The notes under the pieces are model-generated. The model searched no databases. It was not told the origin of the DNA and saw nothing but the letters and a program-made list of their open reading frames with translations. From Escallonia rubra (Eukaryota > Streptophyta > Magnoliopsida > Escalloniales > Escalloniaceae), in contig JAVXUO010001736.1 in NCBI GenBank assembly GCA_033065855.1, positions 12,501 through 76,500 of the forward strand: 64,000 nt of DNA, read 5' to 3'. Shown piece after piece: positions 14,601 through 25,863 of the stretch; position 1 is the stretch's first letter; the number at the start of each line of letters is the position of its first letter. The position numbers and the translations under genes are program-made.

Positions 14601-17600
14601 GGACGGGGGGAGTATATTACACAAAATAGTAGTCATATTGACACATTTTCATGCATCCATGAATGAGAATTTCATAATCTTGCAAAATATTAAAGCGAGG
14701 TCAATGTATAAAAAGGGTAAATATGTAAAAATACCTACAGAATCTTTCCTAATTTGGAAGTGATCAATTTTTGTGGGAAAGCCTAAAAAGGAAATATGAT
14801 CAGTTTTTTAGGGACGGAGGGAGTATAATGTTTTGAACCTAATGATAATGCAAATCAAGCAAATTACGTGTCAAGTATATTTTAAGTACAAGCAAGAAAA
14901 GAAAAAATCAATTCATTCACTACAATTAGATCATAATCTTAACAACCTACTAGTGATTTCACAAGTATTTTATGCAAAGGAACCATTAACATGTCCCTTC
15001 AGCTAACGGACTGCAGTAAGGGTTTCAAAACTCTACCAAAAAATTCACAACTTGATCGGCGGCCACAAGAGCTGAGGTGTGCGGAACCTGCTCCATGCAA
15101 GCTCAGAGGGTAGGATAATACGCTACAATGCACTCCCACAAGCATAAACACCCGATAGTTGAAATTCTATGCGCATACGGCACATATTATGCATAAAATA
15201 GGAGCCACATGCGCATAGAATTTCAACTGTCGGGTCCTTATGCTTGCGGGAGTTGAAGCTCTGAGACTTGATCCCGCTGTGCCTTTCTGATGTTTGTGTT
15301 GAGAGAGAAATACCAGAGTCGTTGAGGGTTTGAACTGTTGATAGAGAGATTGAAGGCTGTGCTTTTGTCAATTCAGTTTTATTGGTTTGAGGAGAATGCA
15401 AACTCTATGAAGCGTACGTAACCTTTTTGGATAGTCTGTTCAGGTGTTTTTGCTAGGTTCTGGTGCAAATTTCTCATGTACAAGGATTCGCTCGTTCAGG
15501 CGGCTTTTGTTTTCAGTAATATGTACCGGAAAAAAAAAATTATGTTTTGAGAGCCTCCCCGCCCCTCCCTTCCCCAGAAAAGTAAAAAAGAAAAGAAAAA
15601 CCAAGTGCATTGAATTCCTCCACTTTAAATTGAAATAGAAAGGTCAAAAAGCTTTGCGTAATATAAGCGAAGCTAATTGAAGATTCTGCTGAGACTTTTA
15701 GTGGAGGCAAAAACCCAAGGATGCACACATGCGACATATACTTAAGGGACATAACCTCCATCAAAAGCACTTGGTGAACAAGATCCACAAAAATTATTTT
15801 TATTTTTTTTCATTAGGGAAACATATATAAAAGTGAGAACTTAAATGTCAACAATTGCAGCATAATGGGCAAAATACTCCACCATTCAAATATATTCTGC
15901 AAAGATATCACAAAAATAAGGTCCTTCCTAGTTATGCCATGATTCCATGAGCTCATTAAGTGGTGGAATACAAGTCAAAGATCACAAAGCTTATAAAAAG
16001 TACTAATTATCTAGTAAAGGAAAGCTACAAAGATTTGAAAGCTTCATAATGGGGCATAAACTAACATAAAAAATTAGTCCAGTATATGGGAAGTGAAAGA
16101 AGTATGAAAACAATGCAGCCATAGATAACAAAAGAAGTTTCAAGATAATAAGGAATACCGCGAACGTTAGGATCTAAGTAATCTTTGTCGGACTTGGACG
16201 GAGAACTTGCTAAACGATCGTTCATTAACCTCAATGTTTTGCTGTCTATTATGCTGTCAGTGCAACATAATTTTGAGTTAGCAGGAACATAATGAGGATA
16301 CAATATATGCAAGCTATAAATTGCTATCAGAAATACGACAATATACTCAGAGCAGTCATTACTGAAACCAATATGATGGCAAATGCCCCACTACCAAATA
16401 GACAAGATTTCTTAATTTTAGTGGCACGGAATATCAATAAACTGAAGCGAACCAAGTTTAACTAATATGAGAGAAGTTTACCCCAATCCTAGCGGATCTA
16501 CACATTCCATACCACGAGGGAAGGACTGTAGATTGTTAAGACCTTTTCTGATTGTCGACGGCTTCCGCTCAAACTTCGGAGCCACTGGAACTGCTCTTGT
16601 CTCCCGCATCTCGCGGACCCTACGACCAAGCTGCCAGAAAGGTAAAACTTCACTGATTTCACTAAAAAGACAAAATTTGAAAAGATACAAAATATTTGAC
16701 CCTAAAATGCAAGTTTCTGGTGATCATATGGTAATTGTAACTTAGGATATACATTTTAGAGTGAGCATATCGAAGGAGTGCGATGACATTTGAGAAGTTA
16801 GACGTCTCATCTAGTCGATGCCTATCGAGCATCAGAATGGTGAAGAAGAAACACAAAAGGAACAAGGAATAAGTTGATGAGATCAAATCATCGATGAGGG
16901 ATGACAACCATCATAAACCTGGAAACACTTCTCCTTTTCAGTTGATAAGTTGGACTACAGTTCAAAAGGCAAGCCAATGAGAATATCGGCCTTTTGTGTT
17001 AAGAAGAGAATCCCATTAGATTATCAATTTTACTAAAATATGTTTCTATACCAGTACCAAGTACAACTTTTACTTGTTGCGCTATCTAAAGACTAATTCA
17101 CTCATTACTTGTTGCGCTATCTAGAGACTTATTCACTCATTCCACACTTTTTTTATAGGAAATGTATCAGTAAACACCACCAAAGAAGGGGGCTCATCGC
17201 TGACAGAAATCACAAGCACAACTCATGTATGTATCGACAGGAAGTTTTCGAAAAATTCAATAGGCATAATGGGACCCTAAAGAGCCATCCTCAGCCTAAC
17301 ACAGTCCACAAACTTCCTTCTCAAAAATTTTTGCAGCAGAATGGATGTGCTACGTAAGTACCCATACCCAACCTCGTCAAATTTCTGCAGTCACACATCC
17401 ATAATGCCCACCTCTTTTTTCCCTCTCTTTGATAAGTATATTCTTTATCAATAAAGGCGCCAAAGGGCGTGCAGCCCCTGTATATAAAAAGTATGCCCCT
17501 CAAAACCTATACAGCAATCATGTCTATCTCAAAATTTCATTGGACTTCGGAAACTCCCCCCTTCAAAAGCTCACACTTTGCTCTCCAGCCATACGCACCA

Positions 17601-19454
17601 AAACTGGCCCCATGGGATGGCCCACAAAGACCACGCTTCCTCCTCCGTCTCTTATAGAGAGACCACAATGCCACCATCTCAACAAATCTGTGACAGACTT
17701 AGGCATCACCCACTGAACACATAGGAGGCTGGAAACCAACACCCAGAGCTCACGAACCACAGGACTAGCAACAATAGATGGCACACCAATTTCACCATCG
17801 CTTTTGCACAGATAAAGCCAATTAATATAAATCTTCCTACGTTTCTGCAAATTGTCTCCAGTTGAAATTGCTTTCATTGTCGCCTCCCAAGCAAAAAAGC
17901 ACACCTTGAGAGGAGCTGCCGTTCTCCAAATTGATGATTAAGGAAAGGAAACTCCACCCCGAGTAGATAACAAAGCATAACAGCATTTTACCGAGCAGGC
18001 GCCCTCGGAAACTCCCTTCCACTCTTTCTTGGTGCATGTTTATTTTTGCTCGTTGAAGTTCTCTTACATTGGCAGGACGCAAACTTATGGAGGGAGACAA
18101 AAACAGAAAAAGTTGACTGCCTCGACATAAATAAATGGACTTAGTTTCACATTAAATGGGTTCTTTCAGCCAAATAGCAATGTGGGACTCTTACTTCTTT
18201 GTGGTAAATTATAATGGAACTACAATAAATGGCAGATGATGACAATGGAAAACATTTTCAGCCTAGTGTAATTGCTTATTGGTGTACCAGTACCGACTTG
18301 CTTCAAAATTGTCATGAGATATCATTTTCGTCAACTTGTGATTAGTGAAATATATATAAGGCAAAGAATTCATAGTGCTTCTAACTTTTGACTATATTTC
18401 CTTTTTTCCGTTCTTAACTCAATGTTGCTTTTCAGAACTACTGTAGCACACCTATTAAGCATATTTACAGCTCAAAGAAGAGTTCAGCAAGACAAGGTAA
18501 TTTAGAGCAAAACCGTCATTATTGATTATCGCCTATAGTATGGTACTAAGCTGTCATGATGTCTAACGCCCTGAGTTATTCAAATCAACTCTGCCAAAAC
18601 CATTGAGCTTGCTATTATTCAGCAATTATGACGAAATGAGTAAAAGAATCACTTATGATTCCTAATACACTTTGCCTGTCAACAAGCAATTCCTAAGCAG
18701 TATGATCCACAGGGTAGGAAAGGGCACTAAGATGTATCATACCAAAGGTTTTTCACGTTACTCATTTTACCTAACTTCAATTTCACTAGCTCATTGTACC
18801 TAACTAGGTTTACAGCTTCCACCGCAAGAAAACAGCTTAGTCAAATCGAGCTTACTTCGGGAACGCCGCTACATTCTTATCGCATCTACATGTTAGCATG
18901 AGTATGTTATGCGCGCGGTAATGCATTTGCATTCCTATCAAAGCTGTTCACAATCAGCACATACATATAACTGATGCACAAAACTTCACTCACAAAGACA
19001 TATGCCACGCGTGCGTGGCATTTGTTTTGATTACCTCGGTTTCATCAACGCGCTTCCAGCAATCAGGCTCCTCTCCGTCCCACGCCCGATCATCGTCCCT
19101 CGCGCTGCCGCGCACCACCCGGTTCCTAGACCCGAACCCCCGATCCTTAGACGAGTCCTCGTCCCCCGACGAAATGCTCAGCATCTCCACCTCCGAGTCA
19201 TCGTCCTCCTCCACCGCCGCCGCCGCCCTCCGCTGCTGCTGGTTGTTGTTGTTACTCCTCTGCTGCATCTGCACCGCGTTAGGATTCTTCGATTTAGCCG
19301 GCTGCGCCGGTGGCTGCACGTAATTGGCGACCGGCTTGGCCGGTCTGGACGACGCTTGCGAGGACTTTTGGTAATTCAGATCCCGCTGAGCTTGTTCTTT
19401 CAACGCGATCTGCAGGAGCTCGTCCTCGTCCAAATCGTCGCTGCCGCTCGACAT
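1089..19454 (-). CDS. SEC5: Exocyst complex component SEC5 (SEC5A-like), 21 exons, complete
   Basis: SEC5 is a subunit of the octameric exocyst, which tethers secretory vesicles to the plasma membrane. Exons (minus): 19035-19454, 16482-16630, 16159-16253, 13736-13930, 13414-13541, 13178-13336, 11509-11613, 9878-9952, 9519-9656, 9250-9441, 7349-7492, 6494-6620, 6209-6419, 4248-4363, 3912-4146, 3147-3240, 2884-2961, 2731-2787, 2341-2490, 1797-2012, 1089-1310. All junctions are GT-AG and phases agree; the total is 3306 nt, 1101 residues, near the roughly 1090 of Arabidopsis SEC5A. Seen: start MSSGSDDLDEDELLQIALKE, an acidic serine-rich stretch around residues 80-100, the conserved IRSVQGMLQRFRTLFNLPS block, GEEVDALRGRYIRRLTAVII, GYCKDELSRELYNKYKHIW, FAGCKPLLDKTLGILVEGLI, and a basic tail ending RQRRR. 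The ATG at 19454 matches the family start. No stop or frameshift was found. Exon 11 acceptor is the least certain edge. Confidence 0.95.
4677..4984 (-). mobile_element. TRIM (miniature LTR retroelement) in SEC5 intron 13
   Basis: Two direct repeats of 74 and 73 bp (4677-4750 and 4912-4984) bound a 161-bp interior with no coding capacity. On the minus strand each repeat runs from TGT to ACA. Just inside the right repeat is TGGTATCAAAG (a primer-binding site like initiator tRNA-Met), and just inside the left repeat is the purine tract AAGTGGGGGAG. These are the defining parts of a terminal-repeat retrotransposon in miniature. The flanks CTTTC and CCCTC agree at only three of five bases, so the target duplication has decayed or my edge is off slightly. 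Confidence 0.8.
7660..8275 (+). other. Unrecognised small open frames inside SEC5 intron 10
   Basis: The SEC5 intron between exons 10 and 11 (7493-9249) contains two consecutive plus-strand open frames, at 7624-7830 (68 codons, lysine-rich second half) and 7883-8074 (63 codons, containing VVHLTKHKNTYEMDLNN and a C-x2-C pair, CKNC). A T-run and CAG precede the first, like a splice acceptor. I recognise neither. They could be the remains of a captured or inserted gene, or chance frames in AT-rich DNA. Confidence 0.2.
8556..8608. repeat. Compound (CA)n(GA)n microsatellite
   Basis: A CA run of about 28 bases is followed directly by a GA run of about 25 bases in a SEC5 intron. It is a likely length-polymorphic marker; no other role is visible. 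Confidence 0.95.
14239..14614. mobile_element. Stowaway-type MITE in SEC5 intron 3
   Basis: The element reads TA-CTCCCTCCGTCCC at its left end and GGGACGGGGGGAG-TA at its right end, the Stowaway (Tc1/mariner) inverted terminus with TA target duplication. The interior is A/T-rich with GAGAGAAATAGAATAAAA-like repeats in two copies (about 14360-14420 and 14430-14495). It lies between SEC5 exons 3 and 4 with intact splice sites on both sides. Confidence 0.85.
14703..14826. repeat. Duplicate of the Stowaway 3' third
   Basis: About 120 bp, from TGTATAAAAAGGGTAAATAT to GGGACGGAGGGAGTA, repeat the end of the element at 14494-14614 with only a few changes. This is either a truncated second insertion or a local duplication. 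Confidence 0.8.
15132..15253. repeat. Inverted repeat with 44-bp arms and 34-bp loop in SEC5 intron 3
   Basis: The left arm (15132-15175) and right arm (15210-15253) pair at 40 of 44 positions; the arms run from ACTCCC to CTATGCGCA. A transcript from either strand would fold into a long stem. No transposon terminus was identified at the edges. On the minus strand an open frame (15123-15401) crosses the hairpin, but I do not recognise it. Confidence 0.8.
17563..18100 (-). pseudogene. LINE reverse-transcriptase C-terminal (zf-RVT) remnant in SEC5 intron 1
   Basis: The minus strand reads FFAWEATMKAISTGDNLQKR, then CKSDGEI and VRELWVLVSSLLCVQWVMP. This matches the zinc-binding domain that closes plant L1-type reverse transcriptases (zf-RVT). 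The Cys-His portion is degraded, since the usual HC after the first cysteine pair is missing, and the upstream part (17837-18100) is in another frame. It is a dead 3' fragment of a non-LTR retrotransposon inside a 2.4-kb intron. Confidence 0.6.
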
Positions 19455-21002
19455 TTTGAGGGATTTGTGCGTGAGTGTGTTCGAAAATTGAAGGTTTTGA
19501 GTGGTGTTTGGATGCTAAATTTGGATCTGTTTGAATGATGATTAGTGATTTTAATGGTATTAACGTGGAAAATTATGCAGTGGGCGCAACGGTGAATGTA
19601 GGAGGAGGGGGGAAATGATTGGGTGTGGTCCGACTTTCCAGTTGGGGTGAGGATGAATGAGACGGCGTCGTTTCGACAGGTCTGCCTTCTAGATTTTGTT
19701 GATTTTACTTTGTTTCCTTTTTGGGTTGGCCAGGATCTTAATGAATTTAGCATTAAGGGGAGCAGTTCTAGTATTCCTAGATTACATAGTACCGCTTTTG
19801 TTTTACTACTATGGTAAGTTTTTCATGAATTAGATCGAGGCTATTCTGATGTTATTTGATGAGTCGCGTGAATAGCAAGAAAGTGAATTTTTTGGAAGAC
19901 TTTAAAGGTTCGGATTCTCGATAATTATTATTTTTTTGCATGATTTTTCTATTAAATCGAAACACGTATATTAGTTTATATAAATGAATATAATAAGTCT
20001 ATTTATCCCACTTATAAAGGGAAATTATCGGCATATGCAATGCGTGTGTGATTAAAATAAATATATGTAAATTTAATTGATAAAAACTATAAAAGGTACA
20101 CAAAAGGATAAATGAGTTTATCATGGAAATGGAGAGCTAAAGGGAAAGAGCAATAGAAATGGAATAAAAATGTTGATAGTTGAATATTTTTAGGTGAAGC
20201 ATTTGAAATAATGGAGACTAGCAGTTGAACACACACAATGCGTGTGCATCAAAATTAGAAAACTAATTGAAGGGAAAAAAAAATTTAATTATCACGCACG
20301 TTGATCGGAACATGCGAACAAGTTCCTTCCATCTCTATTTGAAGAAAGCAAATAATTTAGAGAGAACAAAGGGCCTGTTTTCCATCACATAGTGGTGAGG
20401 GAGCAAAGGTTGTGCGTTAGTGGTAACCATCGGGAGAAGTGAGCTTTTTTAATTGATTTTTTTATCTTCTTATTATATTTTATCTTCCTTATTTTTAATT
20501 ATCTTGCTTAATCTTTATCTTGATGTCAAGTGTCAATTTTCTGGGTATGAAGTTGTGCATACCATATTGTGTTATACCAAAAATGTATTTGCTTTATATA
20601 TATGATATTAGTTATTGTGACACAGGCGATGCATGTGCAAAAATAAAATTAATAATTTAAATTTTTTTAAAAAAAATATGCATGACATATAATTATTTAG
20701 TGTCAACATTCTAGAAAATGAGTTTTAAATTAGAATCAAACATAATACAGTAGTTATTTAGTATCTAGAATTTTATTCTTTTTTTTTGTTTGTAAAATAG
20801 GAGAATAACATTGGTAAATTAATATTATAAAGTTTTCCAAGTCACCCAAGAGCTAACAAAAGTCAAGAAGTTCCCGTAATTTTGTATACAAGACCGCAAA
20901 TGTCAGAATATAACAAGCTACCTAATAGGACCTCTAAAAATTGCTATTAAACTAAAGTAAAATATATCTTACATTTAGCCTAATTTAAGTAACATGCCAA
21001 AC
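19455..21002. other. SEC5 upstream and AT-rich spacer, no gene
   Basis: The first about 200 bp above the SEC5 start should hold its promoter and leader, but I see no unambiguous TATA box. The rest is A/T-rich sequence with short open frames only. The frames opposite SEC5 exon 1 (19002-19538 plus) are mirror artefacts of its GC-rich coding sequence. Confidence 0.6.
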
Positions 21003-21084
21003 CCTAAAAGTGTGTTTGGATGTGGGATTTGAACTGAAGATTTCACTTTGGGAAGGTATTTAGAAATTTCTTAAACAGAATCTC

Positions 21085-21547
21085 TTAGAGTGTGTTTGGA
21101 TGAGATAATTGAACTGATGATTTTACTTTCATAAAGGATTTTGAAATACATTGTATAAAATCCGTTGTTTGGATGTTGATAAGATGGATTTACCAAATTC
21201 TAGGAGGGATTTGAAAAATTAATTTGGTGTGCTAAAATTCTCTCTATAAATAACTAGTCCGGACTAGTTATTTGTCAAATCCCTTCCACAAAAAGAATCT
21301 CCATTATTTTAGGTAACTTTTTTCGTAAAAAAAAGGAGATGCTCTCTCTCATTAGTTTGTACCTATACACCATCAAATTATTTAACTTCAAATTTTTAAA
21401 TTTAAATTCATATACAAAATACTCAATCTACAAAATTGCCCAAATATAAAATTTGCAATTTCATAAATTTGTAAATCAACGAATTTTAAAATGAATGGAT
21501 TTTGAAACACAAGGTAATTTAAAATTTTTCATCCAAACACACTCTAA
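21085..21547. mobile_element. MITE with perfect 18-bp inverted ends
   Basis: The left end TTAGAGTGTGTTTGGATG (21085) is the exact reverse complement of the right end (21530-21547). The interior is AT-rich and non-coding. A truncated related copy lies directly before it at 21008-21084 (AGTGTGTTTGGATGTGGG and similar following bases), so one copy has inserted beside or into another. Superfamily is uncertain, because TTA and TAA at the edges could be part of the ends or of the target site. Confidence 0.75.
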
Positions 21548-21944
21548 AGGTTTATAAATAACACCTAACATCAGTGGACCCACAACAATACAAAAATAAG
21601 AACAACACAGTTATTACAATGAGAAGAACAACCAAAACCACATGACAGAGCACAAAGACAAAAGGCATCAACACTGCATGTGCCATGATCTTTTATCGAC
21701 ACTTCCAACACCAAAACACATTGCCATTAGAGAGCGTAACAAACCAAACAAGCACGCACAATATAGGGCTATCATTATAGTACTTTCCCCCACACCAACC
21801 CCCAAGCAAATTGAAACCAAAAGGACCTCGTGCCTCTCCCTCCTCCCCAGGGTCCCAATCCCCCATTTCCATCCCCCCCCCCCCCCTCCACCATGCAAAA
21901 TATAGATAAATACATAAATCCCATTAAGGCCCCCGAGGCTCTAT

Positions 21945-24940
21945 TGTAACGCCCCCAGAAAATCCGAAACTCTATTGTTCCGGACCCCTAAGGCGTTAAC
22001 CTATAATATCACCCAGATCAGAGCACCTGTCATACTTCCGGATTCTTAAACAACATCACGCTAAGTTCTTCCAACAACATAAAGTTCCACAAAAGTAATT
22101 CCAGACTTAAGATGTTACAACTCATACATAAGCTCTTTACAAGCACACTAACTATACAGGCCCACATAGGGGTCCTATTTACACCGACTAGGGTAGCTGC
22201 CCTAAAGGTCTTACCCGATGCTTGCTTTTCCCACACAAGTTATCGCTGAGGACTACTTGCATAATGGAACAATAAGGGGTGAGCTTTTGAGAGCTTAATA
22301 AGGTCGCTCAAAGCAATCTCGGAGGGAGTTACAACGATACAAGGACAAAAAGCTAAGGAGTTTCAAACAATTATTCTCAGACATTCTTGAAGTAATCAAT
22401 TCAGATATAATACACATAAATTCCAAAGATACTGATCATGGGTAGTAGCGATGCCACACATGCAAGGCTTAGAAAATGTACACATGCATGATGTACCATA
22501 ACACTAGTCCATTTAGGTACTAGCCTGCATTACATGCAGGATTCAGACTAGCCTTATAACGCCCGCCTCAGAACAGAACAGAGTCCCATGTCAGTATACA
22601 GAAGACATATATCACATAATCAATACATATATCGATGCTCAATATGCAATAAAAGGTGAGCACCAACAGAAGTTCAATAATTGAATAAGGTTCAACATCA
22701 GGGTTTACTTGGCAATAACATATCGAAATCAATGCATACTTAGAGTTCAACAACGGCCATAAGTAACAAAAGAATAATTTCGGAAGCAAACTGATGGCTT
22801 GAGGTTCGGATAGAAACTCTTACCTGGTTCACAACTATGTTAACCTAACCGAAACAACCCTTGCTTTAACCTAAACGGAACAGTTCAAAGATTAGAATGT
22901 AGCTTATAATACTGTATTATAACTCACTATTAACTCACGCATAATCCCAGAATGAACCCCTCGCTGGATGTGAAAAATTACCAAAATGCCCTGGGTGAAA
23001 ATTACCAAAATACCCCTCGCATTCCTAAGTCACCGAAATAGCGTTTCCATGATTAAACTTGCCAAAATAGTCTTATAGTATGTGAATGTACTCAAAAATA
23101 CATTTTATAAGTAAAATTACCAAAATACCCCCAGAGTTTTCGGCACCGGAAAAATCTCAAAAATATCTTAAAATATTATTTTAAGCATCTTGAAGTCACT
23201 TCTGGGCTAAAAGTATTTTAGGAAATGTTTGCCCGAAAATCTCAAACCGGTGTCTAGATCGAGCGCTTAAAAGCCTATTCGACTAAAAATACATATCGGC
23301 CTCGGAATGATACAAAATTTTATAATATGAATCATATCAATAAATTAAGATTCTCCTAAAATTTCTAGATTAGAATAACTTGATTTACTAAGCCAAATAA
23401 TTTGATAAGTTTAGTTCATCGATGCTCTAATTTAATGCCCTTCGGGGGCACCAAAAATTCCCGAAAAATTCCAGTACGTACGTCTCGTAAAAATATTGGG
23501 GGTTATAATTTTGCATTTTGTCCAATTTTGATCCCATATGTTTATAAAAATTGGATTAAAAATTGCCTAACTTATTCCTACCTTTAGTGACAATTTCAGT
23601 TACTATTTGGATTGCCACACCTACTATTTCGCCTAAACACACACACACACATCTTCATCCACCTTCAGCTGCCGTGACCCATTTTACTTGCCTAACTCCC
23701 AGAATCACACACCAACTCACAAAACCATTACTAACCCACCAAAACACCTACATATGCTTACTTAACACACTTTAACATAATTGAACCCAAAATCATACCC
23801 CCACCCCCAGTGGCGGAACCAGGATTTTATCCCGGGAGGGCTAAAAATATATCGAAGGAGATAAATATTTTTATAAGTAAAATAGCACACAAAAACAAAG
23901 TGCACTTTTCGATAATATACAAAACATACTAAATATTTTATTCTTTTACTTTTCCAGTCATGTTTTATTATCGCGTTAACCTAATTAACTTAATTTCACC
24001 CCACCATTCAACTAAATCACATATCCGACATCTCAATCCAATTGGGTCCCATCCTCCATCAACCATCTCAATTCTCAAATGCTCAATGCACAATTAACAA
24101 CATATAATCAGCATGAAAATACTCTAAATTTTTAAATGCACAATTAACACAACCTAAAATTATCAATCAAATAATCAATGCTCAAATGGGATAAAAATTC
24201 AATTGGGTCCCATCCTCCATCAACAATCTCAAATCTTAGTGCTCAATGCACGATTAACATCCATAAAGCATCAATTAGTAATCTAAATTATCAAATACAC
24301 AACTAACAACCTAAAATTATTAATCAAATAATCAATTCTCAATAGCAAAAGAAATTGTTCAAAATGCACACTGACCTCGATCCTCAGAAATCAGAATGGC
24401 GTCGTTGTCACAATGTTGTCGGTGACTGAAACTCAAAGTCAGATCTGCAATTTCACTATTTCAAGCGACGTGACCGCCGAATGGCAGTGGTGGAACTTCC
24501 TCGGTTCGTCTGCCAGCTCGTAGACGGTAGATCTAAGCTAGATCTGCCGCCCAGATCTGTTCTGGCCGGAGTCGCCGGAGTTGGGTGGGGACTGGCCGGA
24601 GTTGGGGTGGGGACCGCCGGACTGAGGAGGGCCTTCGCCGGCTTCGCGCTTCAGAATCGGAGGACGGACGGCAACCAACTGATGAGAGCCCAGCTGAGCC
24701 GACGACCGGTGGCCGTGGGTCGGTGGGTGGTGCCGGCGTGCGGGCGGTGAGCTGCGGTGGCTGAGAGAGCCGAGAGAGGAGGACTGGAGGAGAGATGCGG
24801 GCGTGAGAGCTTCACTGACGCCACGGCGTGACGGCGACCGACCGCCGACCGGTGTCCGACTGACCGACTGTCCGGTGACTGTGAGCCGGCCGAGAGAGGA
24901 TGAGAGAGAGAGAGAGAGGAAAAGTGGAAAATGAAAAAAA

Positions 24941-24987
<47 letters not shown>

Positions 24988-25863
24988 CTTCAAAATCTCA
25001 GGGGGGGCTATAGCCCCCCCCTCGTACAAGCGTAGTTCCGCCCCTGCCTATCCCTTTACCCGAATGAAGAACACACACATGAAAACCTGTTACACTCACT
25101 CCCAGCTATGCCACTCATGAATTCACCCTAATTCATCTCCAACACACTCCAAAGCATTAGGAAAACATCACACAGCCTTAGACATCCACTTACATACACA
25201 TTACTCGCATAATCACCCGCACAACATACGCCCGAATTTACATATGCACACATAACACATAGAAAACACACACAACACCCTGCATCACCCACGCATGGCT
25301 GAGTTTCCCTCTCCCTTACCCCCTGAAAGTACGAAAATGATCAACCAATAACCCATACACTAAAATTACACCGAGCCACAACATTAATCTCTCAACCGTG
25401 GCACAAATATCCCAGAAAATATCCTGCTTAAATGGCCATGTTCATGGCTTAATCATGTGCTCCACGATTGCGAAACACATACATAAATACCATAAGCACA
25501 CACTAGGATGTGCATACTAGAGATTTGAGTGGTTCATCTGCTAAAGAAATGGCAGAAATCCCTTCTGTTTTCCTTTGTTTTTCCCTTCCCCGAGCCCTGT
25601 TCTGCTTCTCTTTCCTTGTCTTTTTTTTCCCTCTCTTCTTGGTCTGTTTCTCTTCTTTTGTTTTATTTTTTTCCTTCTAAGGCTCCCTTATCCCCAAGAA
25701 CCATTATTACCCTCTTTAATTAGCTTAGCTTAGTCGTCTAAGCTAGTACGAGGTGTCAGGCTAAAAGAAAAGCCTCCAAATTTTATTTTATACTATTACA
25801 CAATTGACCCCCAACTTTACCTATTTACAAAACATTCGCACTAGGAAAAATGCGGGTATTACA
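21945..25863. mobile_element. Solo LTR-like unit (Ty3/Gypsy type) with nested hAT
   Basis: The unit starts TGTAACGCCCC and ends GGGTATTACA, the inverted ends common in Tekay/Del-like Gypsy LTRs. Flanks are TCTAT (21940-21944) and CCTAT (25864-25868), a target duplication with one mismatch. Removing the nested hAT leaves about 2.68 kb, within the range of such LTRs. No internal retroelement coding region or second copy is present, which fits recombination down to a solo LTR. The family name is inferred from the ends only. Confidence 0.6.
23808..25046. mobile_element. Non-autonomous hAT element (hAT-A)
   Basis: Ends are CAGTGGCGGAACCAGG on the left and, read inward from the right, CAGGGGCGGAACTACG. 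The flanking 8-mers CCCACCCC and CCTATCCC agree at six of eight bases, as expected for an old hAT target duplication. The first 110 bp are nearly identical to the end of the transposase-bearing fragment at 57.8 kb. Position 24400-24900 is GC-rich with an open frame at 24481-24750 that looks like leader or first-exon sequence, not a recognised protein. A TA microsatellite sits at 24941-24976. No transposase domain is seen. Confidence 0.8.

Noticed and set aside
19002-19538. 178-codon plus frame over SEC5 exon 1
   Set aside because: Arginine- and proline-rich mirror of GC-rich coding sequence on the other strand; no domain.
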